Assembly: GCA_009773455.1 (NCBI GenBank) | Contig: WSXU01000018.1 | Location: 1 to 64,000, forward strand | Length of the DNA: 64,000 bases | Direction of reading: 5' to 3' | DNA from: Bacteroidota bacterium | GTDB taxonomy: Bacteria; Bacteroidota; Bacteroidia; Bacteroidales; Lentimicrobiaceae | Shown: piece after piece, positions 8,468 to 17,481 of the stretch | How positions within the stretch are numbered: position 1 is the stretch's first letter | Layout: every line of letters starts with the position of its first letter | Notes under the pieces: generated by a model | What the model saw: the letters and a program-made list of their open reading frames with translations, nothing else | The model's database searches: none | Told to the model about the DNA's origin: nothing | Translations under genes and position numbers: made by a program

Positions 8468-9073
8468 TCAGTTGTGCCCGTTAAAGGCTTCCATGGTCCG
8501 GGTATCGGACGCATCTATGCCCTCGCGTTTAAATACTTTCAGCACAGTCATCGCGATTATCTTTATATCCAAAGATAAGGAGATATGATCAACATACCAG
8601 ACATCGAGTTCAAATTTCTTAGACCATGACAGGGAGTTTCTGCCATTTACCTGGGTCCAGCCGGTAATGCCGGGTTTTACTTTATGCCTTCTGGCCTGCT
8701 CGGGGGTATATAGCGCCAGGTACCTCACCAGCAATGGCCGCGGCCCCACAAGGCTCATATCGCCCATAATTACATTAATCAATTGCGGTAACTCATCCAG
8801 TGATGCCGACCGGATAAACTTACCCACTATTGTAGTCCGTTGTTTGTCAGGAAGTGGCCTCCCCTGTTCATCGTATAAATCGCGCATGGTACGGAATTTC
8901 ACCAGCCTGAAAGTATCTCCACGAAAGCCGGGCCTGTCCTGTAAAAAAAATGGTCTCCCTTTGTTTACAATAAATAGAATCAGAGTCAGTGTCAGAATGA
9001 CCGGCGATAAGAGCAGCAATCCAAGAGTTGCAAGGATAAAGTCAATTGTTGGTTTAATCAATCTGATGTACAT
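8468..9073 (-). CDS. PglC/WcaJ-type sugar phosphotransferase (initiating)
   Basis: A 201-residue small bacterial sugar transferase. It has an N-terminal re-entrant hydrophobic helix (about residues 8-35), then 'KFRTM', the 'SLDELPQLINV' Asp-Glu dyad, 'GDMSLVGPRP' and 'KPGITGWTQVNGR', all conserved in monotopic phosphoglycosyl transferases. Such enzymes move a phosphosugar onto undecaprenyl phosphate to start repeat-unit assembly at the inner membrane. The size matches PglC rather than the longer WbaP. It lies between the glycosyltransferase part of the cluster and the acyl module. Confidence 0.92.
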   Translation of the reverse strand: MYIRLIKPTIDFILATLGLLLLSPVILTLTLILFIVNKGRPFFLQDRPGFRGDTFRLVKFRTMRDLYDEQGRPLPDKQRTTIVGKFIRSASLDELPQLINVIMGDMSLVGPRPLLVRYLALYTPEQARRHKVKPGITGWTQVNGRNSLSWSKKFELDVWYVDHISLSLDIKIIAMTVLKVFKREGIDASDTRTMEAFNGHN

Positions 9074-9127
9074 CGCTACCTTTCTCTGTTTTTATAATGG
9101 TACTCACAACTTAACACTCATTTCTCA

Positions 9128-9213
9128 TTGAACCTTAATTTTCTGAGGGACGAGGGTCGGGGGGCGAGGGTCGAAACTCCATACCCGCCAAAGGCGGGCG
9201 AGCTCCCTACTCC
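9128..9213. repeat. Short repeats between polysaccharide genes
   Basis: The gap holds GGGCGAG-like and CTCCTTA-like heptamers and a 'cccgcc...ggcggg' hairpin, related to the repeats at 24480-24660 and 32400-32540. The CTCCTTA track runs up to the stop of the GT4 gene. Confidence 0.6.
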
Positions 9214-10350
9214 TTACTCCTTACTCACTTCATACAATGCCGCCATCCCCTGCCATATGATCGGACTATCAAAATTCTTAGCCCAGGCAATGCCGTTTGA
9301 ACCGAGTTCCTCACGAAGTGGCGCATTGTTATAGAGTTGCAGCATAGCATCCTTCAACTGTTCAACCGATTTTGGCTGAACAAGTATTCCGTTGAAATCC
9401 GGATCAACCGCATCGATGGTGCCGGTACCCGTTGTGCTGATGACCGGCTTGCCCATAGCGGCCGCCTGTACAAGCACATTACCGAATCCCTCCCACCAGG
9501 CCGGAAGCACAAAAACATCCATCACCGAGAGGTATAGGGGAACATCGCGCTGAGATCCCGCCATCACAATTCCCGGATGGGTTTTCATCCGGTCAATCAG
9601 GGATTTATCGGCAATCTGCTCAAATTCAGGTGAACCCACATACAATAGCCTCAGATTACTATTTGCAGCAAAGAGTGAATCAAAAGCGGCATAAAGTTCA
9701 TTGATGCCTTTGCGGTCAACCAAACGGCCAACATAGCCAAACACGAAATGCCCTTCCAATCCAAGATGCTGCTTTAAAATACGTGAACTTTCGGGAGTTA
9801 TGTTTGCCGGATTAAACCTTTTCAACGGAATGCCATTGCTGCTGCCCTTGTTGATGACCAATGCCTTGTGTGCCGGAAAAATCCGGTTGTCCAACCCGTA
9901 ATTCCTTACTGAATCGCTGATGCAGATCACATCCTGGGCAAAAAAAGCCGTGATCCTTTCCATGGTTACCAACAATAGCTTCTTAAAACCCACTTCGTGT
10001 TCGAACCTGAAACCCCGGCAGGTATATATCCTGCGTTTTACCCCAAGCAATTGTGCAGCAATCAGCCCAACCAGTGAAATCTTCGGCGTACCGAAATTCA
10101 CTATATCCGGCTTAATCTTCCTTAGGTGTGAAAATACCTGAATCAGTGATTTAAAATCCTTTAAAAGGGATATTTCCCTTTCGATTTTCACCGGCAGGTG
10201 AATACAACCCTCGGCAGCACAGTAGGCCGTAACTTTTTCATGCGTTGGTGCCATCAGGTAAGTGGTATAGCCCAACTCGCTGAAATACTTTAACTGACCT
10301 TCGAGCAGTATAACACTGCCGGGAGCGGTGATGCCGATAATTAATTTCAT
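9214..10350 (-). CDS. Glycosyltransferase family 4 (GT-B)
   Basis: A GT-B fold glycosyltransferase of about 378 residues. The second domain begins near 'FVFGYVGRLVDRKGINELY', and the nucleotide-sugar motif 'PAWWEGFGNVLVQAAAMG' with its EX7E-type glutamates is clear. I chose the ATG at 10350, which has AAAGGA just upstream, over an upstream start that overlaps the preceding gene. It adds a sugar to the lipid-linked repeat unit at the cytoplasmic face; donor and linkage are unknown. Confidence 0.9.
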   Translation of the reverse strand: MKLIIGITAPGSVILLEGQLKYFSELGYTTYLMAPTHEKVTAYCAAEGCIHLPVKIEREISLLKDFKSLIQVFSHLRKIKPDIVNFGTPKISLVGLIAAQLLGVKRRIYTCRGFRFEHEVGFKKLLLVTMERITAFFAQDVICISDSVRNYGLDNRIFPAHKALVINKGSSNGIPLKRFNPANITPESSRILKQHLGLEGHFVFGYVGRLVDRKGINELYAAFDSLFAANSNLRLLYVGSPEFEQIADKSLIDRMKTHPGIVMAGSQRDVPLYLSVMDVFVLPAWWEGFGNVLVQAAAMGKPVISTTGTGTIDAVDPDFNGILVQPKSVEQLKDAMLQLYNNAPLREELGSNGIAWAKNFDSPIIWQGMAALYEVSKE

Positions 10351-10363
10351 TGTGTCCTTTAAA

Positions 10364-11056
10364 TTATAATTTCTGCCTTGTCCATGAAACATTTGATTTT
10401 ATAGTTTTTGCAGGTAAACCAGCTATTAAAGAATTATTTTCAAAAAACTTTCCAGGAACAAGTGCTTTTTGAGCAATAACAGAATTATTTCCTATTACAG
10501 CTCCCTTGCTTATAAACACAGAATTTCCAACCCATACATGGTTACCGATGAGAATGTCTTTAGGTAAATTGATTCTATAATTAGTATTAAGATCAATGAT
10601 TGAATGAAAATCACTTGTATTCATTCCAATATTGCGACTAAACATACAATTAGCCCCAATATTTATTGAAGTGCTACCTTCTCCAGTAAAAATATCTGTA
10701 CTTCCAAATGTACACCTTTCCCCAACCTCAATAATGGAATTGTCACCTATCATTTCAATTCTGCCACCTTCATAGAAAACTATACTATTAGATAAAAACA
10801 AAGTATTATTGCTGCCTGAAATTTGAATAAACAAGTTTCTAAAACGTGATTTAGCTCCTACCACAATCCTATTATTATTACCTATGACTTTAATACAGCA
10901 ATTCTTGAAAATCACATCTTTCTTAATTGAAATTGAGTTTTTTTTACCTCTTATTATGTACCTAAAACTAATAACCAAACATAAAAAATAAAAAAAAGCA
11001 ATTAATCTAATTAATGAGTTTTGGTTTAACACAAATCTCTTAATGAAATCAATCAT
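10364..11056 (-). CDS. Hexapeptide-repeat acyltransferase
   Basis: A 230-residue protein with a hydrophobic N-terminal helix (about residues 15-35), then a left-handed beta-helix that ends in the classical 'GNHVWVGNSVFISKGAVIG' and 'IAGLPAKTI' motifs of serine-acetyltransferase-like enzymes. It probably O-acetylates a sugar of the polysaccharide. Base composition is visibly more AT-rich than the neighbours, which points to separate transfer into the cluster. Its ATG overlaps the stop of the preceding gene (ATGA). Confidence 0.82.
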   Translation of the reverse strand: MIDFIKRFVLNQNSLIRLIAFFYFLCLVISFRYIIRGKKNSISIKKDVIFKNCCIKVIGNNNRIVVGAKSRFRNLFIQISGSNNTLFLSNSIVFYEGGRIEMIGDNSIIEVGERCTFGSTDIFTGEGSTSINIGANCMFSRNIGMNTSDFHSIIDLNTNYRINLPKDILIGNHVWVGNSVFISKGAVIGNNSVIAQKALVPGKFFENNSLIAGLPAKTIKSNVSWTRQKL

Positions 11057-11988
11057 ATCGTATGGGTTTTCAAACTTAGAAAGTTTATTGAAAAATATTC
11101 AATCACCTGCTTCAATTGTTTATCATTTCCACCCTCAACTACATTGATATTGACAAGTTTTTCACGTTGGGTAGATGCAATAGTTAGAAAGTCCTTATTG
11201 TATTTCCCATTTGTAACAATCAGGGTATTGTTCAGATAAGCCATGGATTTCAACCATAAATCATCGGCATGAAAACAGAGTTCCCTGATCAGTTTCTTAT
11301 CAAAGGCAGCTGTATCCAATGAGCCCGGAGGATAAAGTGTTCCGGCCCCGCCAGTCTGAACCAGCAGGTGCGATGGCTGTTTATCCGTAACATTGTATTT
11401 CCATTTCCGGTAAGAATTCAGGGTTTTGTTACTGAAAGTGAGCTTGTGTGCGCGGTTGGTACAGATCATTCCGGGATGCTGCTGGTGAAGCTCCACTATA
11501 TTTTTCAACACATCACGTTGGTAATACAGGTCATCATCCAGGGTGATGATGTTGGCCTCCGGATAGTTCTTCATCGAATGGTAATACTTTTTGTGCGATC
11601 GCAGATCGTCGCAATACTGAATGCTTAAACCTCTATTCTCCAGTTTTCTGAGGCTTTCAGGTAATTTTTTATCTGGGAACTGTTCTTCAGCCAGCCACAG
11701 GATAATCATATCCGGCTTAAAACTTTGTCTGAGAATGGTTTCAATGGATATCCAGATATCATCAATGCGTGCCGGGAAAGAGGTAAGGGAAACGATATAC
11801 TTTTCATCCCGGGGATTTGTATTTATCCCTGAACCTGCACTTTCCGCGGTTCGCCTGAAATATGCCGGCATAGTTCTGTCGAATACCCTTTTAAGAATCC
11901 TTTCCTGAAGCCTGACAACTATTTTACCGAGGATACCGGTTTTGGTAAAGTCGGGAAGTGCGAAATAAATGGAATACAGGAAGTTCAT
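11053..11988 (-). CDS. GT-A type glycosyltransferase
   Basis: A 311-residue protein. The region 'KYIVSLTSFPARIDDIW' followed by 'ANIITLDDDLYY' reads as a GT-A nucleotide-binding fold with a DDD metal-binding motif. Related proteins are common in Bacteroidota polysaccharide loci, usually labelled only 'glycosyltransferase'. It overlaps the acyltransferase start by 4 bp and follows a GT4 gene by 6 bp, so it is co-transcribed. Donor and acceptor are unknown. Confidence 0.72.
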   Translation of the reverse strand: MNFLYSIYFALPDFTKTGILGKIVVRLQERILKRVFDRTMPAYFRRTAESAGSGINTNPRDEKYIVSLTSFPARIDDIWISIETILRQSFKPDMIILWLAEEQFPDKKLPESLRKLENRGLSIQYCDDLRSHKKYYHSMKNYPEANIITLDDDLYYQRDVLKNIVELHQQHPGMICTNRAHKLTFSNKTLNSYRKWKYNVTDKQPSHLLVQTGGAGTLYPPGSLDTAAFDKKLIRELCFHADDLWLKSMAYLNNTLIVTNGKYNKDFLTIASTQREKLVNINVVEGGNDKQLKQVIEYFSINFLSLKTHTI

Positions 11989-11994
11989 TCTTTT

Positions 11995-13074
11995 TTATTT
12001 TTCAAAAATAAAATCAAGCACTTTTTCACCGACAGAATTAACATCAAACTGTTTACATGCAATCTGTGCATTCTTTCCTATTCTGCTGCGCTTTTCAGGG
12101 TCATTTATCAACATTTCGAGCACAGAAGCCAATCCGGAGATGCTGTCTCTTTCAACGACCATTCCGCTTACCCCGTGAACAAAGATATCTTCATAGGCCA
12201 GAGAATCAAAGCAAACAGAAGGCAAGCCTGCTGCCATGGCTTCACACAGGGAGTTTGGGAAGCCCTCAAGCACCGAAGGCAGTACATAGATCCCGGCCCG
12301 GGCATAAAGCAGATCAACATTTTCAACTTTGCCCAAAAAATCGACCTTATCAGCTATACCCAATTCCCTGCCCAACGCTTTCATAGACTCAAGCATAGGA
12401 CCTGAGCCAGCCATTACCAAACGCCAATTCTGCTTGTTCCCAATCTTGGCGAATGCTTCAATCAGTCTTTCGGGCCCTTTTTCCCAGGCGAACCGCCCTA
12501 CATAAAGTATTATTTCCTCCCTGGGTAAATCATAAAGTGTAACCTCACGAATGGCATTAGGAATAATCCTGATGTTCAGTTTATTGCCGAATTGTTTCAA
12601 TTTATAATCAGCTGATCTTTGGGTCTGCGCAATAAATCCGGCCGATCTTGGGTAAAAAAGTCTTTTGCTAAAATTTATAGGAAACCCGAATGCATAATCA
12701 GGACTGGTGCGGTCTGAAATAAACACCTTGTAAGGTAGTCCTGTTAATGCAAACAAAACCAGCGGACTGAACCAGTCACCGAAGGTCAGTACCACATCGG
12801 GATTAGCCTTCCTTGCCTGCCTGCGGATAAAACCGGCAACCCTGGGATAAAACAGGAACTTATTCAGACTACGGCTTGTCCTCTGAAATGATGGCTCAAT
12901 AAACCTGATCCTGCTGTCGAGCCGATAGAAAATATCACCCGAAAGACATGAGATAAAGGTAACCTCGTAGCCCTGAGCGACAAAGTAGTTGGATAATACT
13001 GTTAATGCCCTTTCGATGCCCCCAATTTTCAACGAAGGGGAAACGATACATATGTGATTACCTGGTTTCAGCAC
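11995..13074 (-). CDS. Glycosyltransferase family 4
   Basis: A 359-residue GT-B enzyme. The N-terminal domain has 'SPSLKIGGIERALTVLSNYF', and the C-terminal domain 'ILYVGRFAWEKGPERLIEAF', 'MAGSGPML' and 'PSVLEGFPNSLCEAMAAGLP', which are hallmark GT4 motifs. The start is a GTG at 13074 that overlaps the preceding ATP-grasp gene by 17 bp. It acts on the growing lipid-linked glycan. Confidence 0.92.
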   Translation of the reverse strand: MLKPGNHICIVSPSLKIGGIERALTVLSNYFVAQGYEVTFISCLSGDIFYRLDSRIRFIEPSFQRTSRSLNKFLFYPRVAGFIRRQARKANPDVVLTFGDWFSPLVLFALTGLPYKVFISDRTSPDYAFGFPINFSKRLFYPRSAGFIAQTQRSADYKLKQFGNKLNIRIIPNAIREVTLYDLPREEIILYVGRFAWEKGPERLIEAFAKIGNKQNWRLVMAGSGPMLESMKALGRELGIADKVDFLGKVENVDLLYARAGIYVLPSVLEGFPNSLCEAMAAGLPSVCFDSLAYEDIFVHGVSGMVVERDSISGLASVLEMLINDPEKRSRIGKNAQIACKQFDVNSVGEKVLDFIFEK

Positions 13075-14089
13075 CGATTGTCTCTATTAAATGATCGATC
13101 ATCCATCCGTAGGGATTAAATTTTCCTTCGTGCCAATTCATCTCCTTATCCCAATACCCCGGACACGGATCATAACCTTTGGCCATAAAACCATAACTGA
13201 TTTCGACAATCAACGGATTGTTATTTTGATCAAATACAAAATCAAATGCAATACACTGCGATCTTATCTTCTGGTTTGATAAAAATGCAAGAGAAACGCA
13301 GCGTTCATCAATATCTTCCTTTTTATACAGAATATGACCGCTGCCGGAAGCCCGGAAATCATTCTGACGCACCATCCGTTTGATGGCAAAAGCCTTGTTA
13401 CCAATAACAATTACCCTGATATCGAACAGGTTGTCCGGCATAAAATCCTGAAAATAAACATAACCCTTTTCGCGTCCTTTGGCCTGTTCAACCTTAAGGG
13501 GATATACGATATGAGCCATTGCTTTGATTATATCAGTCATGCCGGCCTTCCCCAGCCTGAATTTTCTGACTTGCTCACGAATCGCAGTGAAAGCATTGTA
13601 TTGCCGGAACCCCCGGCCAAAAGCCTTATCAGCTATGCTTAACGCTTCATGCATATTCCTGACGAGCATAACATTCTTTGATCCTGCCCCGCCTCTTAAT
13701 TTAAACACCTTTGGGAAAGAAGTAGTTTTAAACCATGTGATTGCATCCGGTTTCGAATAAAAGGAATAGGAAGGTACCAAAGGCAAGTTTAAGGCTTCCA
13801 TCAGGTACTTCTGACCCAGTTTATCATCAAAATGCCAACCGGTCCTGTAATCCGGAAAAACACTTTTACCGGAGGATTCGACTGAGACAAGCAACTGCCT
13901 GGCAAACAAAACATCTTTTGGCAAAACATGATTGTGGTGCCAGAGCAGGGCATCGCAATCGTTTATTTGAGCAATGATATCCGAATCATAGCAATTGACC
14001 GGCTTGTAAGGAATCTCCCGCTGAATACAGTAGTCGATCCAGCGTTCACTGAATGTTCCAGATTCGATGTGATGAATTGCCAGTTTCAT
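13058..14089 (-). CDS. ATP-grasp (RimK-like) ligase
   Basis: A 343-residue protein with the ATP-grasp features 'FPKVFKLRGGAGSKNVMLV' (nucleotide-binding strand and glycine loop, about residues 125-145) and a C-terminal 'AFDFVFDQNNNPLIVEISYGF', where the acidic/Asn residues would bind magnesium. Such enzymes join an amino acid or other carboxylate to an amine. In this cluster, next to a CapA-like protein (4-bp overlap), it may attach an amino acid to the polysaccharide. The substrate is unknown. Confidence 0.78.
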   Translation of the reverse strand: MKLAIHHIESGTFSERWIDYCIQREIPYKPVNCYDSDIIAQINDCDALLWHHNHVLPKDVLFARQLLVSVESSGKSVFPDYRTGWHFDDKLGQKYLMEALNLPLVPSYSFYSKPDAITWFKTTSFPKVFKLRGGAGSKNVMLVRNMHEALSIADKAFGRGFRQYNAFTAIREQVRKFRLGKAGMTDIIKAMAHIVYPLKVEQAKGREKGYVYFQDFMPDNLFDIRVIVIGNKAFAIKRMVRQNDFRASGSGHILYKKEDIDERCVSLAFLSNQKIRSQCIAFDFVFDQNNNPLIVEISYGFMAKGYDPCPGYWDKEMNWHEGKFNPYGWMIDHLIETIGAETR

Positions 14090-15219
14090 TTCTTGAGGAT
14101 ATTGAGTATGACATCGCGGTGGGCTTCACATCTGATCAGGTTGTTGTATAGACGCTTCTTATCCGAAGTCAGAAGCGAGGGCAGCAGTCCTCTTTTGTAC
14201 AATGCATTCAGTACCCGATTCGAATAAGGTTGCAGGTAATTCAGGTATTGTTTCTCAGATCGCCTGCAGAATCTATCAAACTCCAGGGCAAGGGCATCCT
14301 GATTACCTATTATTTTATTTAACTCAGCGATCGAATCTTCAAATTCGCCTTTCTCTGTCCTGGTTGTCATTCGCAGGCCAGGCAATTCATCAGACTGAAT
14401 AAACGGAAACAAATTAAAGTCGTGTGACCCGTCAGCTGCTATCCGGAACTGCAATGCCAGCCCTTTGTTCCATTTTGAGGACCTGAACCTGGGATTATCA
14501 AAAATAAAGTTACCAAGTCCGTAAAAGATATGACCATTATTGTATGTTTCAAACCCACTGTAATAATGGGCATGGTGGCAGGCCACCAGATTGGCCCCGG
14601 AATCTACAAAAAACCTGCAGGTTGCCTGCAAACGTGGGCTTGGCAAAGAATACAATTCATTGCCTCCATGGTAAACAACAACAATAAAATCGGCCATAGA
14701 CCTTACCGAAGCAATGGTTCTGGCATTGGCAATTAATTCTAGCGGATTTGCCCCGGGGTGATTACCGGTGGTTGTTGACCATTCATTTTCGCAAAAATTC
14801 AACAAGGCTATGGTCGTCCCTTTCAGTTTTCTGATCAGGGGTTTGGCGGCCTCTTCCAGGTTTAGTCCGGCTCCAAGAAAATCAAGGCCCTCACTCTGGC
14901 ATACTTCTATGGTTTTTATCAGGCCCTGATGCCCGAAATCCATGATGTGATTGTTTGCCAGTGTTATTGTATTGAAGCCGGCTGTTTTCAAGGCTTTAGC
15001 TGCCAACGGGTCAGCCTTTATAGCAGGACCTGTTTTTGCTATTGGTGTCCCGGATTGAATAAGGGCTGATTCAAGATTAACGATTGTAAGATCATTATCG
15101 CCAAGGAATGTAATACTTTCATCAATCAATTCAGAGTGTTTCCCATTCCTGATAAATTCATCTGTCCGGCCACCACCATAAAAGTCTCCGGTAATTAAAA
15201 CTTTAACATCTTCCTTCAT
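14086..15219 (-). CDS. CapA-like metallophosphatase-fold protein
   Basis: A 377-residue protein of the CapA/PGA_cap family. It begins 'VLITGDFYGGG', followed by 'LTIVNLESALI', 'ITLANNHIMDFG' and a 'HHAHYYSGFETYNN' segment, which together are the metal-binding calcineurin-like motifs of this family. Family members act in poly-gamma-glutamate or capsule assembly, but many have no known reaction. No N-terminal signal is seen, so it is probably cytoplasmic. It overlaps both neighbours by 4 bp. Confidence 0.82.
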   Translation of the reverse strand: MKEDVKVLITGDFYGGGRTDEFIRNGKHSELIDESITFLGDNDLTIVNLESALIQSGTPIAKTGPAIKADPLAAKALKTAGFNTITLANNHIMDFGHQGLIKTIEVCQSEGLDFLGAGLNLEEAAKPLIRKLKGTTIALLNFCENEWSTTTGNHPGANPLELIANARTIASVRSMADFIVVVYHGGNELYSLPSPRLQATCRFFVDSGANLVACHHAHYYSGFETYNNGHIFYGLGNFIFDNPRFRSSKWNKGLALQFRIAADGSHDFNLFPFIQSDELPGLRMTTRTEKGEFEDSIAELNKIIGNQDALALEFDRFCRRSEKQYLNYLQPYSNRVLNALYKRGLLPSLLTSDKKRLYNNLIRCEAHRDVILNILKK

Positions 15220-16346
15220 GATGATCTCTGATCAGATATAATAAGACGACCCAGTTCTTCGGAAGTCATAAACTCTACGTCAGGCCATTTATTTACAATC
15301 CCGCTCAATAGTTCTTTAAACTTATTCAGGTTATTCTTTCTGTTTTCTTCCACGATCGAACCAATAAAGTTGAGGCGGTGGCTTGATATAATTGCCGGCC
15401 GTCGCCAGAAAAAGGCAAGTGCTATTTCCTTCAGGCAGGCATCCACCCAATCTCTGGATGAATCTGTGGCTGGCTCAAATGAGGCGTTCCTGACCAGGTA
15501 AATCTGACCATTGGTATTGGTTTCGCCGGTAAAATGCCTTTTAATCAGGGTCCCGTCCGTACCGGGCTGTCGCTGTACCCTGGCACCCTGAATAGCATTA
15601 ATTCCTTCTTTTTTTAATGTGCTTTCAAGCTCTGAATGCCATGTATAATTTGTCGGAATAAACGTAAACGATCTGTAACCCAGCAGATTTTCAAACAAAT
15701 GAAGTCCATCTGCCAGAATACGTTTGTGATCTTCAAGTTCATCCGGTGCATCAAAATCAAGGGCAGCCATGTAGCTTTTTCTTGTTTCACCGGTAATGGT
15801 TGTACTGATGCCGAACAGACGGTGCCTGAATGCCATCATGGTCTCAGGGAGTCCGGCACTGAGTGCATTCATCCACCTCCTGACATTCAGATGTTCACGT
15901 CCATGGAACTGGGGATAAAACAGATGACCGGCCAATCCTTCCTTCCATAAACTGAAAGAGTTCTCACAACCTTTATATTGATGAAATGCGGAGGTCACAG
16001 GTTCATACTGATATTCGCTGAACCCGGATGATTGAATTTTGTCAAAATCAGGATTGGCAACCACGCAATTGGCTGTTATTACCGGATGTTTCCCTTCGCT
16101 GTTGCTTATTTCCGACAGTGTATCGAAGAGCGCATTCAGGTCATTCTCACCCTCAAGCGAGTCGAAACGGTTGTAGGGACACTTTTCAACCGGAATACCC
16201 GATTGGCTGAGTTGTTTATAAACCCCGGCTGAAGGCATCCTGATGCTGCCCCAGTCGTCCGATTCAATCACAACAATTCTTCGGTGGCTGCTCCAACCCC
16301 TGATATTCAAAAGATTGTCGCTAAGCAGTTTCTTTAACCTGATCAT
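15216..16346 (-). CDS. CE4-like polysaccharide deacetylase (paralogue 1)
   Basis: A 376-residue protein with 'VVIESDDWGS' (Asp30-Asp31) and 'FHGREH' (His148 and His152). These fit the DD and HxxxH metal-binding motifs of carbohydrate esterase 4 enzymes; a further 'SSHRLNF' lies near the C-terminus. There is no signal peptide, unlike most secreted chitin or peptidoglycan deacetylases, so it may act on a cytoplasmic lipid-linked sugar. The next gene upstream is a full-length paralogue (16359-17480). Confidence 0.75.
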   Translation of the reverse strand: MIRLKKLLSDNLLNIRGWSSHRRIVVIESDDWGSIRMPSAGVYKQLSQSGIPVEKCPYNRFDSLEGENDLNALFDTLSEISNSEGKHPVITANCVVANPDFDKIQSSGFSEYQYEPVTSAFHQYKGCENSFSLWKEGLAGHLFYPQFHGREHLNVRRWMNALSAGLPETMMAFRHRLFGISTTITGETRKSYMAALDFDAPDELEDHKRILADGLHLFENLLGYRSFTFIPTNYTWHSELESTLKKEGINAIQGARVQRQPGTDGTLIKRHFTGETNTNGQIYLVRNASFEPATDSSRDWVDACLKEIALAFFWRRPAIISSHRLNFIGSIVEENRKNNLNKFKELLSGIVNKWPDVEFMTSEELGRLIISDQRSS

Positions 16347-16358
16347 TATTTCAGAATA

Positions 16359-17480
16359 TCATGATGTTGATCCACTGATTATATCACCCAGTTCATCACT
16401 GCTCACAAACTCAATGTCAGGCCAGGTTTTCAGCATGGATTTCAACAGCAGGTTCAGTTTTTCCAATGTCCTGGTCCGGTTTTCTTCAAAAACGCCTCCG
16501 CTGAAGTTCACCCTATGGCTGTTTATCACAGCGGGTTTCCCCCACCTGAAGGCAATTTTCATCTCACCGAGGCAACTGTTTACCCAGTCATAATCCTGAT
16601 TTTTGCTGGGTTCAAACGTACAGTTTCGCCGCCAGTAAATCTGATTCAGCTTATTCCGGTGTCCCCAGAAATAGTTTATTAGTTTGAGTTTACCACCCTC
16701 AGCTGGAATGTAATGCTGTCCTGACTGATTATATACTACCCCGTTTTTCATCAGAACCTCATTCAGATGATCACCCTGAACAGAACAACTTGGCATCAAA
16801 GACCTTGATCTGAAACCGAAAATCCTGTTGAACAAATCAAGCCCATCCGCGACAATGGATTCAATTTCAATCATTTCCTCCTGATTTCTATATTCAAAAG
16901 CGGCCATATATTCGGAATCGGAATGCCCGGTATTGTTAAGTCCGAGCAAAACCTTGTTCTCAAAAGCAATCCTTTCCTGTTGAATCCCCGAATTTAAAGC
17001 CCTTAACCATTTCCTGGTATTCAGATGTTCCCTCCCATGAAACTGGGGCCACAAAAGCCTGCCTTCAATTCCGGCATTCTTCCATAAATTCAATACCCCT
17101 GCATGATCCGGATAACTAAGATAAGTTTCAGTAATCAATTGATAGTGATATTCTCTGAACCCTGCATTCTGAATTTTATCAAAGTCGGGATTGGCTACTA
17201 CTGCATTTGCCGTAATAATTGGATTATGATTGTTTGAGTCTCTATACTTGATTAGTAAATCAAAAAGCGCAGTCAGGTCTGTTTCGCTTTCAAGACAATC
17301 GTTCTTTAAGAAATAATGTTTGTTGATTGGAATCCCTTTGGAAATCAACAATTCATATATTTTTCTGGAAGGCATGCGTATGCTCCCCCAATCATCGGAT
17401 TCAAATACAACCAGTTTTCGGTTGGTATGCCACCCCGGAAGATTAACAAGATTCTTTAATAATTTCTTTTTATAACTCAT
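16359..17480 (-). CDS. CE4-like polysaccharide deacetylase (paralogue 2)
   Basis: A protein of about 373 residues, collinear with the 15216-16346 product: 'VVFESDDWGSIRMPS', 'QFHGREHLNTRKWLRAL' and 'INSHRVNFSGG' are shared. I place the start at the ATG at 17480, one base past the stop of the polymerase gene; an in-frame upstream start would overlap that gene heavily. Tandem duplication followed by divergence suggests that the two copies act on different sugars or positions. No signal peptide is visible. Confidence 0.75.
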   Translation of the reverse strand: MSYKKKLLKNLVNLPGWHTNRKLVVFESDDWGSIRMPSRKIYELLISKGIPINKHYFLKNDCLESETDLTALFDLLIKYRDSNNHNPIITANAVVANPDFDKIQNAGFREYHYQLITETYLSYPDHAGVLNLWKNAGIEGRLLWPQFHGREHLNTRKWLRALNSGIQQERIAFENKVLLGLNNTGHSDSEYMAAFEYRNQEEMIEIESIVADGLDLFNRIFGFRSRSLMPSCSVQGDHLNEVLMKNGVVYNQSGQHYIPAEGGKLKLINYFWGHRNKLNQIYWRRNCTFEPSKNQDYDWVNSCLGEMKIAFRWGKPAVINSHRVNFSGGVFEENRTRTLEKLNLLLKSMLKTWPDIEFVSSDELGDIISGSTS

Positions 17481-17481
17481 A

